Assembly (NCBI GenBank): GCA_934271525.1
Contig: CAKQRL010000003.1
Span: 62,001 to 126,000 of the forward strand
From: an uncultured Rhodocyclaceae bacterium
GTDB taxonomy: Bacteria > Pseudomonadota > Gammaproteobacteria > Burkholderiales > Rhodocyclaceae
DNA length: 64,000 nt
Direction: 5' to 3'
How positions within the stretch are numbered: the first letter of the stretch is position 1; each line of letters starts with the position of its first letter. Under the pieces are notes generated by a model that worked only from the letters and a program-made list of their open reading frames with translations, had not been told where the DNA came from and made no database searches. Below are positions 35,264-44,556 of this stretch, piece after piece. The translations under genes and the position numbers were made by a program.

Positions 35264-35542
35264 CGAAGCTCCTTATCAAAGTAAGTCAGCGATTTTCATC
35301 GCGCCATGATTTCGTTGCCTTGTGAGCAACGTCCTACAAACCGCAAAAATCAGTCGTCTGCAAAGATTGCGAAACAATGTTGTTAGTTTAGGCGAAAGTT
35401 TCTACAAAAATCAAACAAAATCTTAAAAAAACAAATTGACAAAACAAAAAAAGAAGAAGCCGCCCTAATTTTTTCTTTTTATAAAATCGGCGCAAAGCCT
35501 TGCAACATTTTCCTTTTGGCAACATTGAAACGCACGCCATTT
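35264..35542. other. Intergenic region upstream of atoD
   Basis: No coding region is supported. It holds the atoD ribosome site, a short stem (GTTGC...GCAAC near 35324) and AT-rich sequence that probably contains the ato promoter; no convincing -35/-10 pair found. Confidence 0.5.
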
Positions 35543-35633
35543 TCCACGGTCAACGCCAAAAAATTTTTAAAAAATTTTTTAAAATTTGCAAAAATTGGAC
35601 ACAATTTTCAAAAAAATTGGGCGTTGACCGTGG
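35543..35633. repeat. Dispersed palindromic element, long-spacer copy
   Basis: Normal arms (TCCACGGTCAACGCC and GGGCGTTGACCGTGGA), but about 60 bases of A/T-rich spacer, roughly twice the usual. It lies at the uvrB 3' end. Confidence 0.9.
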
Positions 35634-35669
35634 ATTTTTGCGGTTTTTTGTAAAAATATTGAAAAAAAT

Positions 35670-37709
35670 TTAAGCATCATGCACCGCGGCGCCAAATGCC
35701 GCTTGCCGCAATTTGAAGATTTCATCCCGCAAACGAATGGCTTCTTCAAAATTTAATTGCTGGGCGTTTTTCTTCATTTCTTTTTCTAATTTTTGAATAT
35801 GTTTGCCCAAAGTTTTTTCATCCATTTTTAAATATTCCAAAACGGATTTTTTGTTTTTTTCTTTTTTATTTTGAATGGTTGATTCTTCATCTTTATAAAC
35901 ACCATCAATAATATCTTTTATTTTTTTGGAAACATTTTTTGGCGTAATATGGTTTTGAATATTAAATTCAATTTGTTTTTCACGGCGGCGCTTGGTTTCA
36001 TTTAAAGCATTTTGAATGGAATTGGTAATAATGTCGGCGTATAAAATGGCTTTGCCATTGATGTTGCGCGCGGCTCTGCCAATGGTTTGAATAAGCGAAC
36101 GCGTGGAGCGCAAAAAACCTTCTTTATCCGCATCCAAAATGGCAACAAGTGAAACTTCGGGAATATCCAAACCTTCGCGCAACAAATTGATTCCCACCAA
36201 AACATCAAAAACGCCCAAACGCAAATCGCGAATAATTTCAACGCGCTCAACAGTATCAATATCAGAATGCAAATAACGCACGCGAATACCGTGTTCATTT
36301 AAAAAATCGGTTAAATCTTCTGCCATTCTTTTGGTTAAAGTGGTAACCAAAACCCGCTCTTTTTTGGGAATGCGCAAATTGATTTCATTCAACAAATCAT
36401 CAACCTGCGTTATTGCCGAGCGAACTTCAACGTCTGGGTCCAAAATGCCGGTTGGGCGCACCAGCTGCTCCACAATTTGGCCGGTGTGCTTCGCTTCGTA
36501 ATCGGCGGGCGTAGCGGAAATAAAAATGGTTTGCGGCATCAAGCCTTCAAACTCAAAAAATTGCAACGGACGATTATCCAGCGCACTTTCTAAGCGAAAG
36601 CCATAATTCACCAAATTTTCTTTTCTGGCGCGATCCCCTTTAAACATTCCGCCAATTTGCCCAATGGTCACATGCGATTCATCAATAAAAAGCAGTGCAT
36701 CGTCTGGCAAATAATCCATTAAAGTGGGCGGCGGCTCGCCTTTTTTTCGGCGCGAAAGGTGGCGCGAATAATTTTCAATGCCTTTGCAAAATCCAATTTG
36801 ATCTAACATTTCCAAATCAAAACGCGTTTTTTGTTCTAAGCGCTGCGCTTCAACTAGTTTGTTTGCTTTGTAAAAAAATTCTAATCGTTCTTGCAATTCT
36901 TCTTTAATGCTTTCTATGGCTTTTAAAACGGTTTTGCGCGGCGTTACATAATGCGAAGCAGGAAAAACCACAAACCTTGGCGTGGCGTGAATAATTTTGC
37001 CAGTCAAAGGGTCAAACACTTGAATTTTTTCAATTTCATCGTCAAAAAGGCAAACGCGAATGGCGTTTTCTGAATTTTCGGCGGGGAAAATATCAATCAC
37101 ATCGCCTTTCACGCGAAAAGTGCCGCGGTGAAAATCAAAATCTGAACGCGTGTATTGCATTTTGGTTAGTTGGGCAATGATTTGGCGTTGGGAAAGTTCA
37201 TCGTTTTGGCGCAAAACCAAAATCATTTGGTGATAATCTTCGCGCTCGCCAATGCCATAAATGCAAGAAACGGAAGCCACAATCAAGCAATCTCGGCGCT
37301 CTAACAAACTTTTGGTGGCAGACAAACGCATTTGTTCAATTTGGTCGTTGATGGCGCTGTCTTTTTCTATATACAAATCCCGCGCAGGAACATAGGCTTC
37401 GGGCTGGTAATAATCGTAATAAGAAACAAAATATTCCACCGCATTCTTGGGGAAAAATTCTTTAAATTCGGCATAAAGTTGCGCTGCCAAGGTTTTATTG
37501 GGCGCCAAAACCAAAGCGGGGCGATTGCTTTGGGCAATCACATTGGCCATCGTAAAAGTTTTGCCAGAACCGGTTACGCCCAAAAGCGTTTGCATTTTTA
37601 AGCCATCTTTTAAACCTTCCACAAGTTTTTGGATGGCTTGCGGCTGGTCGCCAGCGGCATCAAAAGGCGCACACAATTGCCACGGGTTATTTTGAAAATG
37701 TTTTTCCAC
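35670..37709 (-). CDS. uvrB: Excinuclease ABC subunit B
   Basis: Damage-verifying helicase-like subunit of nucleotide excision repair (679 aa). Walker A GVTGSGKTFTMA, the beta-hairpin YYDYYQPEAYVPARDLYIEK, LLFIDESHVTIGQIGGM, EGLDIPEVSLVAILDADKEG, QTIGRAARN and a C-terminal UVR domain (LEKEMKKNAQQLNFEEAIRLRDEI) are all seen. The only start ahead of the conserved GDQPQAI is a GTG (37709) inside the palindromic element ACCGTGGAAAA, without a clear ribosome site. Confidence 0.95.
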   Translation of the reverse strand: MEKHFQNNPWQLCAPFDAAGDQPQAIQKLVEGLKDGLKMQTLLGVTGSGKTFTMANVIAQSNRPALVLAPNKTLAAQLYAEFKEFFPKNAVEYFVSYYDYYQPEAYVPARDLYIEKDSAINDQIEQMRLSATKSLLERRDCLIVASVSCIYGIGEREDYHQMILVLRQNDELSQRQIIAQLTKMQYTRSDFDFHRGTFRVKGDVIDIFPAENSENAIRVCLFDDEIEKIQVFDPLTGKIIHATPRFVVFPASHYVTPRKTVLKAIESIKEELQERLEFFYKANKLVEAQRLEQKTRFDLEMLDQIGFCKGIENYSRHLSRRKKGEPPPTLMDYLPDDALLFIDESHVTIGQIGGMFKGDRARKENLVNYGFRLESALDNRPLQFFEFEGLMPQTIFISATPADYEAKHTGQIVEQLVRPTGILDPDVEVRSAITQVDDLLNEINLRIPKKERVLVTTLTKRMAEDLTDFLNEHGIRVRYLHSDIDTVERVEIIRDLRLGVFDVLVGINLLREGLDIPEVSLVAILDADKEGFLRSTRSLIQTIGRAARNINGKAILYADIITNSIQNALNETKRRREKQIEFNIQNHITPKNVSKKIKDIIDGVYKDEESTIQNKKEKNKKSVLEYLKMDEKTLGKHIQKLEKEMKKNAQQLNFEEAIRLRDEIFKLRQAAFGAAVHDA

Positions 37710-37755
37710 GGTAAACGGTGATTTTTTTTGAAAATTTTTGGCAGTTTACCGTGGA
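37705..37755. repeat. Dispersed palindromic element, full copy carrying the uvrB start and an upstream stop
   Basis: On the minus strand the first arm supplies HFPR-TAA of the upstream gene. The second supplies the GTG of uvrB. Confidence 0.92.
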
Positions 37756-38288
37756 AAATGGCGTTTTTTGTGTTTTTTAACCGGAATTTCAGACAAGCCA
37801 AGCGATTCCATTTTGGCTTTCAATTCGCTCGGCATTCCATTGTGGCAGGTTTGGCGGAAGTGTTCCCAATGGGCATCGGAATAAGCGCCAAAAATGTAAT
37901 AATCTGCCGCGGCAGACGGATGCAAATCGCCCACGCTTGCCATATAGTGCAGTTTGCGCTGTTTTTTGGGCCATTTTTTATACAAAAATTTTTGCCATTC
38001 GCGCGGCGGTGCTTCTTGTGCATCGCGGCAACGGCGCTCCCAATGCAAAGTAATGTTGTGCATTTGAATGCCGCGCTTTAAATCTTTTTTATCATCAGCG
38101 TTCAAAACAGGCGGCGGCAGCGGCGGATGATTGCCTTTATTCCAAAAACGCCGCATTTCCATTTTCATGCGTTCTTTTTCCATTTTTGAAAAAGCGGCGC
38201 GAAAATCATCATCTTCGTCATCATCGGCGAAGGCAAAAAAACTCGTAAAACCGAGCGCAAGAAGAAAAATCAACACCAACTTTTTCAT
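37746..38288 (-). CDS. Exported charged protein of unknown function
   Basis: A 180 aa periplasmic protein: signal peptide 1-21 (ending FFAFA), then an acidic stretch DDDEDDD, an amphipathic segment with many Met/Lys/Glu, a PPLPPP linker and a C-terminal region with three Cys overall. I recognise no family. The last residues RHFPR-stop come from the palindromic element. It lies upstream of uvrB on the same strand, 36 bases between, and is divergent from ompR. Confidence 0.6.
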   Translation of the reverse strand: MKKLVLIFLLALGFTSFFAFADDDEDDDFRAAFSKMEKERMKMEMRRFWNKGNHPPLPPPVLNADDKKDLKRGIQMHNITLHWERRCRDAQEAPPREWQKFLYKKWPKKQRKLHYMASVGDLHPSAAADYYIFGAYSDAHWEHFRQTCHNGMPSELKAKMESLGLSEIPVKKHKKRHFPR

Positions 38289-38358
38289 ACCGTTATTGTG
38301 CGTTGCTTTTTAAAAACATTTTGCAAGCAAATGTAAAATATTATTTCTAAACGCCGAA

Positions 38359-38387
38359 TTGAAAAACTTGCTTACGTTTTTTACATT
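38359..38387 (+). promoter_or_regulatory. Candidate sigma-70 promoter for ompR-envZ
   Basis: TTGAAA (38359) and TACATT (38382) with 17-base spacing, about 54 bases before the ATG. Confidence 0.4.
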
Positions 38388-38440
38388 TTAAAGGGCGCAA
38401 AATTCGTTAAGCTAGCTCGGTTGCTTTTGAGGACAAAAAA

Positions 38441-39154
38441 ATGACGCAAATTTTGGTGGTGGATGACGACACGCGCTTGCGCTCCCTTTTAACGCGCTAT
38501 TTGAGCGAACAAGGTTTCAACGTGCAAACGGCGGCAGATAGCCAACAAATGGACAAACTTAGAAAACGCGAACATTTTGATTTGTTGGTTTTAGACCTGA
38601 TGATGCCGGGCGAAGATGGCTTATCCATTTGCAGACGTTTGCGCGGTGCAGGCGACACTGTCCCCATCATTATGCTAACGGCAAAAGGCGAAGAGGTTGA
38701 CCGAATCGTAGGTTTGGAAATGGGCGCAGACGATTATTTGCCCAAACCTTTTAACCCGCGCGAATTATTAGCGCGCATTCACGCGGTGTTAAGGCGGCAA
38801 AAAACAGAAATACCGGGCGCTCCCTTAAAAGAAAAAACACATATCTCTTTTGGCGATGTTGTGGTGAATTTGAACACGCGCACGGTAACCAAAAAAGATG
38901 AAGTCATCACGCTAACCACCGGCGAATATTCCTTATTAAAAGTGTTGCTCCAACACCCAAACGAGCCGTTATCTCGCGACAAATTGATGACCTTGGCGCG
39001 TGGCAGGGAACAAGGCTCATTTGACCGCGCCATTGATGTGCAAATTTCGCGCATTCGCAAACTCATTGAAGTCGACCCCGCCAATCCGCGCTATTTACAA
39101 ACCATCTGGGGTTTTGGCTACGTTTTTGTGCCAGAAGAAACAATAGAACAATGA
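38441..39154 (+). CDS. ompR: OmpR-family response regulator
   Basis: Two-component response regulator (237 aa). The receiver domain has acidic DDD near residues 8-10, the phospho-acceptor Asp in LVLDLMMPGEDG (about 52) and Lys in DYLPKPF (about 106). The OmpR/PhoB winged helix follows (TTGEYSLLKVLLQHPNEPLSRD, IDVQISRIRKLIE, QTIWGFGYVFVP). It overlaps the sensor gene by four bases. The length and SxxGEDG-like features are closest to OmpR itself; the regulon is unknown. Confidence 0.9.
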   Translation: MTQILVVDDDTRLRSLLTRYLSEQGFNVQTAADSQQMDKLRKREHFDLLVLDLMMPGEDGLSICRRLRGAGDTVPIIMLTAKGEEVDRIVGLEMGADDYLPKPFNPRELLARIHAVLRRQKTEIPGAPLKEKTHISFGDVVVNLNTRTVTKKDEVITLTTGEYSLLKVLLQHPNEPLSRDKLMTLARGREQGSFDRAIDVQISRIRKLIEVDPANPRYLQTIWGFGYVFVPEETIEQ

Positions 39155-40470
39155 AACTGCCGCAAAGCTTATTCGCGCGCTTATTTTTATGGGTGGCTGC
39201 ATTGCTTTTGGTATCCAACGCCACGTGGCTTGCCGTGGCTTATTTTAACGGTTCTAGTGCGCGCGCCAAAGAAACGGCAAACTTGGCAGTTGCTATGGTC
39301 AATTTGGTTCGCGCCGCACTTTATGCTGCCGCGCCGGAAAATCGCGGATTTTTATTAGAAGAGCTATCCAGCCGCGAGGGCATTTTTTTGCACCCTGCCA
39401 ATTTTAACGATGAAGAAGTGCAAACTTTGCCAGATGATGCTTTTACCAGACTTGTTACTAAACAAATTCAAAAGCGATTAGGCGAATCAACGCGCTTGGC
39501 TTCCAGCATAGATGGCTTTGAAGGTTTTTGGGTGAGTTTTCGCTTTGACCCCAAGGACGAAGACGAATATTGGCTAGGCTTTCCCATCACCAAAGCGCCT
39601 TTGTCTTTTGCTATGCATTGGCTCATTTGGGGCGTGATTGCAACATTTTTAACGCTTTTGGCAAGTTTTATTTTTGCAAGGCAACTGGCTAATCCCTTAA
39701 AAAATCTCGCCCAAAAAGTGCGGGCATTAGGTTGCGGCGAACCCTTTACACCTTCCAATCTTGCGGTAGGTAGCCGCGAAATTCGCGAATTATCCGCATC
39801 CTTTAACCGCATGGCAGAAGATTTATCCGCACATGATAAAGAACGCGCCATTGTTTTGGCGGGCATTTCGCACGATTTGCGCACGCCTTTAACCCGTTTG
39901 CGTTTGGAAGCCGAAATGAGCATGGTGGATGAAGAAAGCCGCACCAACGCGGTGCATGACATTGAACAAATGGAGGCAATCATTGCGCAATTTATGGATT
40001 ACGCCAAAAGCGATGGCGGAGAAGCTCCATTGTTGCTAGCGCCTACCGAGCTTTTTCAAAATTTGGCACAACGCATCAAAGAGCGGCATCTTGCCAATTT
40101 TTCTTTTGAAATTGCCACAATTCCCACCATGCTTTTGCGGCGCGCAAGCATCACGCGTGCTGTAACGAACTTGATTGATAACGCTTTCAAATACGGCTGC
40201 CCGCCTGTTGTTTTAAAAGTTTTTGCTGAACAACAATCCTTGATTATTGAAGTTCTTGACCACGGCAATGGCGTGAAGGAAGAAGAATTTTCCCGCATCA
40301 AACGCCCCTTTGCGCGCGGTGAATCCGCCCGCACAAATACCACAGGCACAGGATTAGGTTTGGCTATTGTTGAGCGCATCACGCGCTTGCACGCGGGCAA
40401 CTTGACTTTTCAAAATCTCTCTCATGGTTTTCTCGTTCGCCTTCAAATGCCTTTGGAGTTGGAACAATAA
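39151..40470 (+). CDS. envZ: EnvZ-like sensor histidine kinase
   Basis: Inner-membrane sensor kinase (439 aa). Helix 1 at about residues 10-30, a periplasmic domain of about 120 aa, helix 2 near 150-172, HAMP, then the H box LAGISHDLRTPLTRLRLEAEM (His near 239), N box LIDNAFKYG, DHGNG and GTGLGLAIVERI. Cotranslated with ompR. Its length and the HDLRTPLTRLRLE box match EnvZ, so osmotic/envelope sensing is the likely but unproven role. Confidence 0.88.
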   Translation: MKLPQSLFARLFLWVAALLLVSNATWLAVAYFNGSSARAKETANLAVAMVNLVRAALYAAAPENRGFLLEELSSREGIFLHPANFNDEEVQTLPDDAFTRLVTKQIQKRLGESTRLASSIDGFEGFWVSFRFDPKDEDEYWLGFPITKAPLSFAMHWLIWGVIATFLTLLASFIFARQLANPLKNLAQKVRALGCGEPFTPSNLAVGSREIRELSASFNRMAEDLSAHDKERAIVLAGISHDLRTPLTRLRLEAEMSMVDEESRTNAVHDIEQMEAIIAQFMDYAKSDGGEAPLLLAPTELFQNLAQRIKERHLANFSFEIATIPTMLLRRASITRAVTNLIDNAFKYGCPPVVLKVFAEQQSLIIEVLDHGNGVKEEEFSRIKRPFARGESARTNTTGTGLGLAIVERITRLHAGNLTFQNLSHGFLVRLQMPLELEQ

Positions 40471-40479
40471 CCGTGATTT

Positions 40480-40545
40480 TCCACGGTGAACCACAAAAAA
40501 GTTTTAAAATTACCGTTTTAAAAAAATAAAAAGGTTTACCGTGGA
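40480..40545. repeat. Dispersed palindromic element, full copy after envZ
   Basis: TCCACGGTGAACC and GGTTTACCGTGGA arms with a longer core. The final arm gives the GTG start of the next gene. Confidence 0.9.
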
Positions 40546-42067
40546 AAATCGCCAAAACATTCTCATCGGCTTTTTAATTTTTTTAATTGCCCTTTTTTAC
40601 AACGCTTTTTTGTTGGGTTGGGATTCTTTGAATCCACAGAGTTTGTGGCTGGTTTCTGGCGGCGACCCATCTTGGCATTATTTGGGCGGTGCGTTTTTCT
40701 TAAATGAACCTTGGCATTGGCCGCCCGGAGTAATTGAAACCCAAAATATCACTGCCCGCACCAGTGTTGGTTTAACTGATTCTATACCGCTCGCAGTCTT
40801 TGTTCTCAAACTCTTTGCCGGAATCGGGGGGGGGGGGGGGCAATATTTTGGTTGCTGGCATTTGTTGAGTTTATTTTTAATGGGCGTATTCGGCATTTTG
40901 TGGGCGCGGCAATGGACACAATCACTTGCTTTGCAACTCTTGGTCGCCGCTTTTTTAATAGCATCGCCTTTAATTTTAATGCGCTTAACCGGGCACGCCG
41001 CACTCACGGCGCAGTGGTTGGTGGTCGGTGCTATGTGGTTTTATCAAAAACCTTGGCGGTTATTACACTGGGCGGCATTGGTTGCCATTGCCGCTTTAAT
41101 TCATCCTTATTTATTGGCAATGGTTTTGGGCATTGCCTTATGCAAAGCCATTTACGTTAAAAAAATCATCCCCGCCCTGCCCTTGATTTTGCTTGCCGCG
41201 TGTTTAACCTATTTGGCGGGTTATTTTGAAGGCACTTCCATTGCCGCAGAAGGTTTTGGCTACAACCGCGCGCGATTGTTTTCATTTTTTGTGCCGTGGT
41301 TGCATGAAAATTCGCTCTTTGCAGGTTTGGGCGTTTTTGCCTTGGCGGGTGTTTTGTTGGTCTCGCGTTTTTTTTACAAAAACAAAATTCAGTTTTTTTC
41401 CAAAAAAACCAGAGGTTTGGGCATGTGTGTTTTTGTGATGGTTGCATTTAGCATTTTTACCTACCACGCCGCTGCCATTTGGCCTATTGGCGTTTTGGGC
41501 AAAATGTTCCGCGCCAATGTGCGCTTTGGTTGGCCGTTGGTTTATCTCTTCACGCTTTTTGTGCTGGCAGGCGTTATTCAAACCTTTCCCAAAAAAATTG
41601 CCATTGTTTTGTTGAGCGTGGCGCTCTTTTGGCAAATTTCGCCTTTTCATCCGTTTGCAGATATTTACGGGCAATTCCGCACTTTAACGCAATCGCGCAA
41701 AAAAACACCGATGCCAACCTTTGCGGAATTAAATATTTTTACCCAAAATGCTGACACTTTGATGATTGTAACGCGCCAACAATCTTATGGCGAAAGCGTG
41801 CCTTTTGCGCGTTATGCAGCCAATCACCGCCTAAAAACAAATTTTGTTTGGGATGCGCGAACAGATGAAATCAGCGCCCAGCAATTCCAAAAAGAATTGT
41901 GGCAAGCATTACAAAACGGCCAGCGCGCACCGCAAACCTTTTATGTTTTTTTAAGCGATTATTCGGCGGATTTTTTAAAAGAAAATCTACCGCTTGAACT
42001 CGCCAACGCTTTAATTTTCTTTGAAAACTACGCCGTTTTGCCTGCAAAAAACGATTTTCCACGGTAA
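40541..42067 (+). CDS. DUF6311-like membrane protein with G tract (phase ON)
   Basis: Polytopic membrane protein (508 aa, about 11 helices) resembling DUF6311, a GT-C-like family linked to surface polysaccharides. The early loop DPSWHYLGGAFFLNEPWHWPPG and SVGLTDSIPL are characteristic. Fifteen G (40826-40840) encode residues 96-100 just before QYFGCWHLLSLF and are in frame, so the gene is ON. The start is GTG inside a palindromic element with AAAAAGG 6 bases before it. The stop (DFPR-TAA) is supplied by another copy. Both ends of the coding region are thus repeat-made. Confidence 0.75.
   Translation: MENRQNILIGFLIFLIALFYNAFLLGWDSLNPQSLWLVSGGDPSWHYLGGAFFLNEPWHWPPGVIETQNITARTSVGLTDSIPLAVFVLKLFAGIGGGGGQYFGCWHLLSLFLMGVFGILWARQWTQSLALQLLVAAFLIASPLILMRLTGHAALTAQWLVVGAMWFYQKPWRLLHWAALVAIAALIHPYLLAMVLGIALCKAIYVKKIIPALPLILLAACLTYLAGYFEGTSIAAEGFGYNRARLFSFFVPWLHENSLFAGLGVFALAGVLLVSRFFYKNKIQFFSKKTRGLGMCVFVMVAFSIFTYHAAAIWPIGVLGKMFRANVRFGWPLVYLFTLFVLAGVIQTFPKKIAIVLLSVALFWQISPFHPFADIYGQFRTLTQSRKKTPMPTFAELNIFTQNADTLMIVTRQQSYGESVPFARYAANHRLKTNFVWDARTDEISAQQFQKELWQALQNGQRAPQTFYVFLSDYSADFLKENLPLELANALIFFENYAVLPAKNDFPR
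40826..40840 (+). repeat. Poly-G tract G15 in the DUF6311-like gene
   Basis: Fifteen G = five Gly codons, in frame (ON). A one-base slip breaks the protein after about 100 residues. Confidence 0.9.
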
Positions 42068-42097
42068 ACACCAATTTTTTTTGGCGTTTACCGTGGA
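42058..42097. repeat. Dispersed palindromic element, full copy between convergent DUF6311-like and rne genes
   Basis: TCCACGGTAAACACC and GGCGTTTACCGTGGA; includes the stop codon of the plus-strand gene. Confidence 0.92.
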
Positions 42098-42105
42098 TTT
42101 TGGTG

Positions 42106-44556
42106 TTATTCGTTTTTGCCGTTGGTTTCAATCATCACAAGCGGGGAATCGGTGGCGTTGTTGGGTTGCGGTTTGCGGCGGGGACGACCGAGTCGCTTTT
42201 TGGGCGGCGTTGTTTCTGTTGGTGTTTCTATTTTTTCCGTGTTGACCATCACCAAACCCGATTCGCTCAACAACACATCCAAAGCCATCATCGGCGCTTG
42301 CGCTTTTTCAACTTTTGGCAATTCGGCAATCACCGATTTTGGTAATTCGGTTTTTTCAAAATTTGCCAATTCCGCTTTTTCAACTTTTGGCGATTCGGTT
42401 TTTAAGGAATCAAAAGTTTGGGGCGGTGCTTCAAACATTTTAAAAAGCGGTTCGGGCAACAAAGGCTCAGCGGGTTTGGTTTTTTTTGCCGATTTTTCAA
42501 TTTTTTCAAGCGCAATTTTTTGATTATCCACGCTCGGTTGTTCAAGCGTTGGAATCACCACAACCACGGCATCGTTGTTTTCAGCAACAACAGTGTTGCT
42601 AGGCGTGGCGTTAGTTGCCGCATCGTTTTCACGTTTTTGGCGTGGTTTTTTGTTGCGCGGTTTTTTTTCCGCTGGCAGTGGTGTTTGGGGTTTGGAGGTT
42701 GATTCTTTGGTTGTTGCCGCGCTTGGTGTTTTTGTGCGGCGCTTATTTTCAGCGCGCTCGCCGCGTTCATGTCTTTCGGCTTTTTCAAGTTTTTCAAGCT
42801 TGTCAGCTTTTTCAGCTTTTTCAACTCTCAATGCTTTTTTGCGGTTATCGTTTTTTGGACGTTGACGACTCGGTTTTGCCTTCACTGTGCTTTGGTTAAT
42901 CGGGCTACTTGAACTAGAAAACCACGACAAAATACGCGTCAACAAACCATTTTCCGCCTTTTTCACAATCGGGGCAGGTTCGCGCGGAACAATTTGAATC
43001 ACTGCCTTTTGGCGCGGCGCGGTTTTTTCAAAAGACAAAGCGGGCGCCATTTCTTCTGGAATTTCCACGCGTTCAAAGGTTGCAGAATCGGGCAAATCGT
43101 CATCCAAACGGCGGCGAATAACACGATGCGCGGCGGTATCCAAATGGGCATTGGGAATAATCACCACGTGAACATTGTGGCGCCGTTCAATTTCTTGCAC
43201 TTCAAAGCGTTTTTCGTTAAGTAAAAAAGTAGCCACATCCACAGCAACTTGCACTTCCACCGTGCTTGTTTGTTCTTTAATGGCTTCTTCTTCCAACACA
43301 CGCAACATATGCAATGCCGAAGATTTGGTGGAGCGAATATTCCCCGTTCCGCCGCATTTGGCACAAGTGGAATAACTGCTTTCTACCAATGCCGGACGCA
43401 ATCTTTGGCGCGACAATTCCAACAAGCCAAAACGGCTAATTTTGCCCATTTGCACGCGCGCGCGGTCAAACTTCAAGGATTCGCGCAAAATTTGTTCTAC
43501 TTCACGTTGGTGCTTTGGCGATTCCATATCAATAAAATCAATCACCACCAAACCGCCCAAATCGCGCAGGCGCAACTGGCGCGCCAATTCTTCTGCGGCT
43601 TCCCAATTGGTTTGAAAAGCCGTGTCTTCAATATCCGCACCTTTGGTGGAGCGCCCAGAATTCACATCCACCGCCACCAACGCTTCGGTGTGGTCAATCA
43701 CAATAGCGCCGCCCGATGGCAAATCCACTTGGCGCGAAAAAGCGCTTTCAATTTGTCCTTCTATTTGAAAACGCGAAAAAAGCGGCACATCATCAGTATA
43801 ACGTTTAACCAAACCCACATTGTTGGGCATCACCGTTGCCATAAACGATTGCGCTTGTTGGAAAATATCATCGGTGTCAATCAAAATTTCGCCAATATCG
43901 GGTTGAAAATAATCGCGAATGGCGCGAATGACCAAACTGCTTTCCAAATAAATTAAAAACGCACCTTTTTGCGCATTGCCCGCACTTTCAATGGCGCTCC
44001 AAAGTTGGAGAAGGTATTTTAAATCCCATTCTAATTCTTCTAATTGTCTGCCGATGGCGGCGGTGCGGGCAATAATGCTCATTCCTTGTGGCGTTTGTAA
44101 AGAATCCAACATTGTGCGCAATTCTTGGCGCTCTTGCCCGTCAATGCGGCGCGAGACGCCGCCGCCTCTGGGATTATTCGGCATCAAAACCAAATAACGC
44201 CCTGCCAAAGAAATATAAGTAGTCAAAGCCGCGCCTTTGTTGCCGCGCTCGTCTTTTTCCACTTGAACAATCAATTCTTGCCCCACTTCCAAAACGTCCG
44301 CCACTTTGGCTTTGGGGTCTTTCAAATAGGATTTGGCAATTTCTTTAAAAGGCAAAAATCCGTGGCGCTCCACGCCATAATCCACAAAACACGCTTCCAA
44401 AGAAGGTTCAATGCGGGTGACCACGCCTTTGTAAATGTTGCTTTTGCGTTGCTCTTTGGTGGAAGATTCAATGTCCAAATCAATTAAATTTTGACCATCC
44501 ACAATCGCCACGCGCAATTCTTCGGCTTGCGTGGCGTTAAATAACATGCGTTTCAT
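42106..44556 (-). CDS. rne: Ribonuclease E/G
   Basis: Endoribonuclease initiating mRNA decay and rRNA/tRNA processing (816 aa). S1 domain near residues 36-125 (SNIYKGVVTRIEPSLEACFVDYG), catalytic Asp pair in VAVDVNSGRS and GGLVVIDFIDM, and Zn-link CAKCGGTG. After about residue 515 the tail is disordered and low in complexity, with Lys/Glu repeats (KAEKADKLEKLEKAERHERG) and a late basic GRPRRKP. It is shorter than E. coli RNase E, but the tail makes it E-like rather than G-like. The ATG at 44556 has GGAG before it. Confidence 0.93.
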   Translation of the reverse strand: MKRMLFNATQAEELRVAIVDGQNLIDLDIESSTKEQRKSNIYKGVVTRIEPSLEACFVDYGVERHGFLPFKEIAKSYLKDPKAKVADVLEVGQELIVQVEKDERGNKGAALTTYISLAGRYLVLMPNNPRGGGVSRRIDGQERQELRTMLDSLQTPQGMSIIARTAAIGRQLEELEWDLKYLLQLWSAIESAGNAQKGAFLIYLESSLVIRAIRDYFQPDIGEILIDTDDIFQQAQSFMATVMPNNVGLVKRYTDDVPLFSRFQIEGQIESAFSRQVDLPSGGAIVIDHTEALVAVDVNSGRSTKGADIEDTAFQTNWEAAEELARQLRLRDLGGLVVIDFIDMESPKHQREVEQILRESLKFDRARVQMGKISRFGLLELSRQRLRPALVESSYSTCAKCGGTGNIRSTKSSALHMLRVLEEEAIKEQTSTVEVQVAVDVATFLLNEKRFEVQEIERRHNVHVVIIPNAHLDTAAHRVIRRRLDDDLPDSATFERVEIPEEMAPALSFEKTAPRQKAVIQIVPREPAPIVKKAENGLLTRILSWFSSSSSPINQSTVKAKPSRQRPKNDNRKKALRVEKAEKADKLEKLEKAERHERGERAENKRRTKTPSAATTKESTSKPQTPLPAEKKPRNKKPRQKRENDAATNATPSNTVVAENNDAVVVVIPTLEQPSVDNQKIALEKIEKSAKKTKPAEPLLPEPLFKMFEAPPQTFDSLKTESPKVEKAELANFEKTELPKSVIAELPKVEKAQAPMMALDVLLSESGLVMVNTEKIETPTETTPPKKRLGRPRRKPQPNNATDSPLVMIETNGKNE

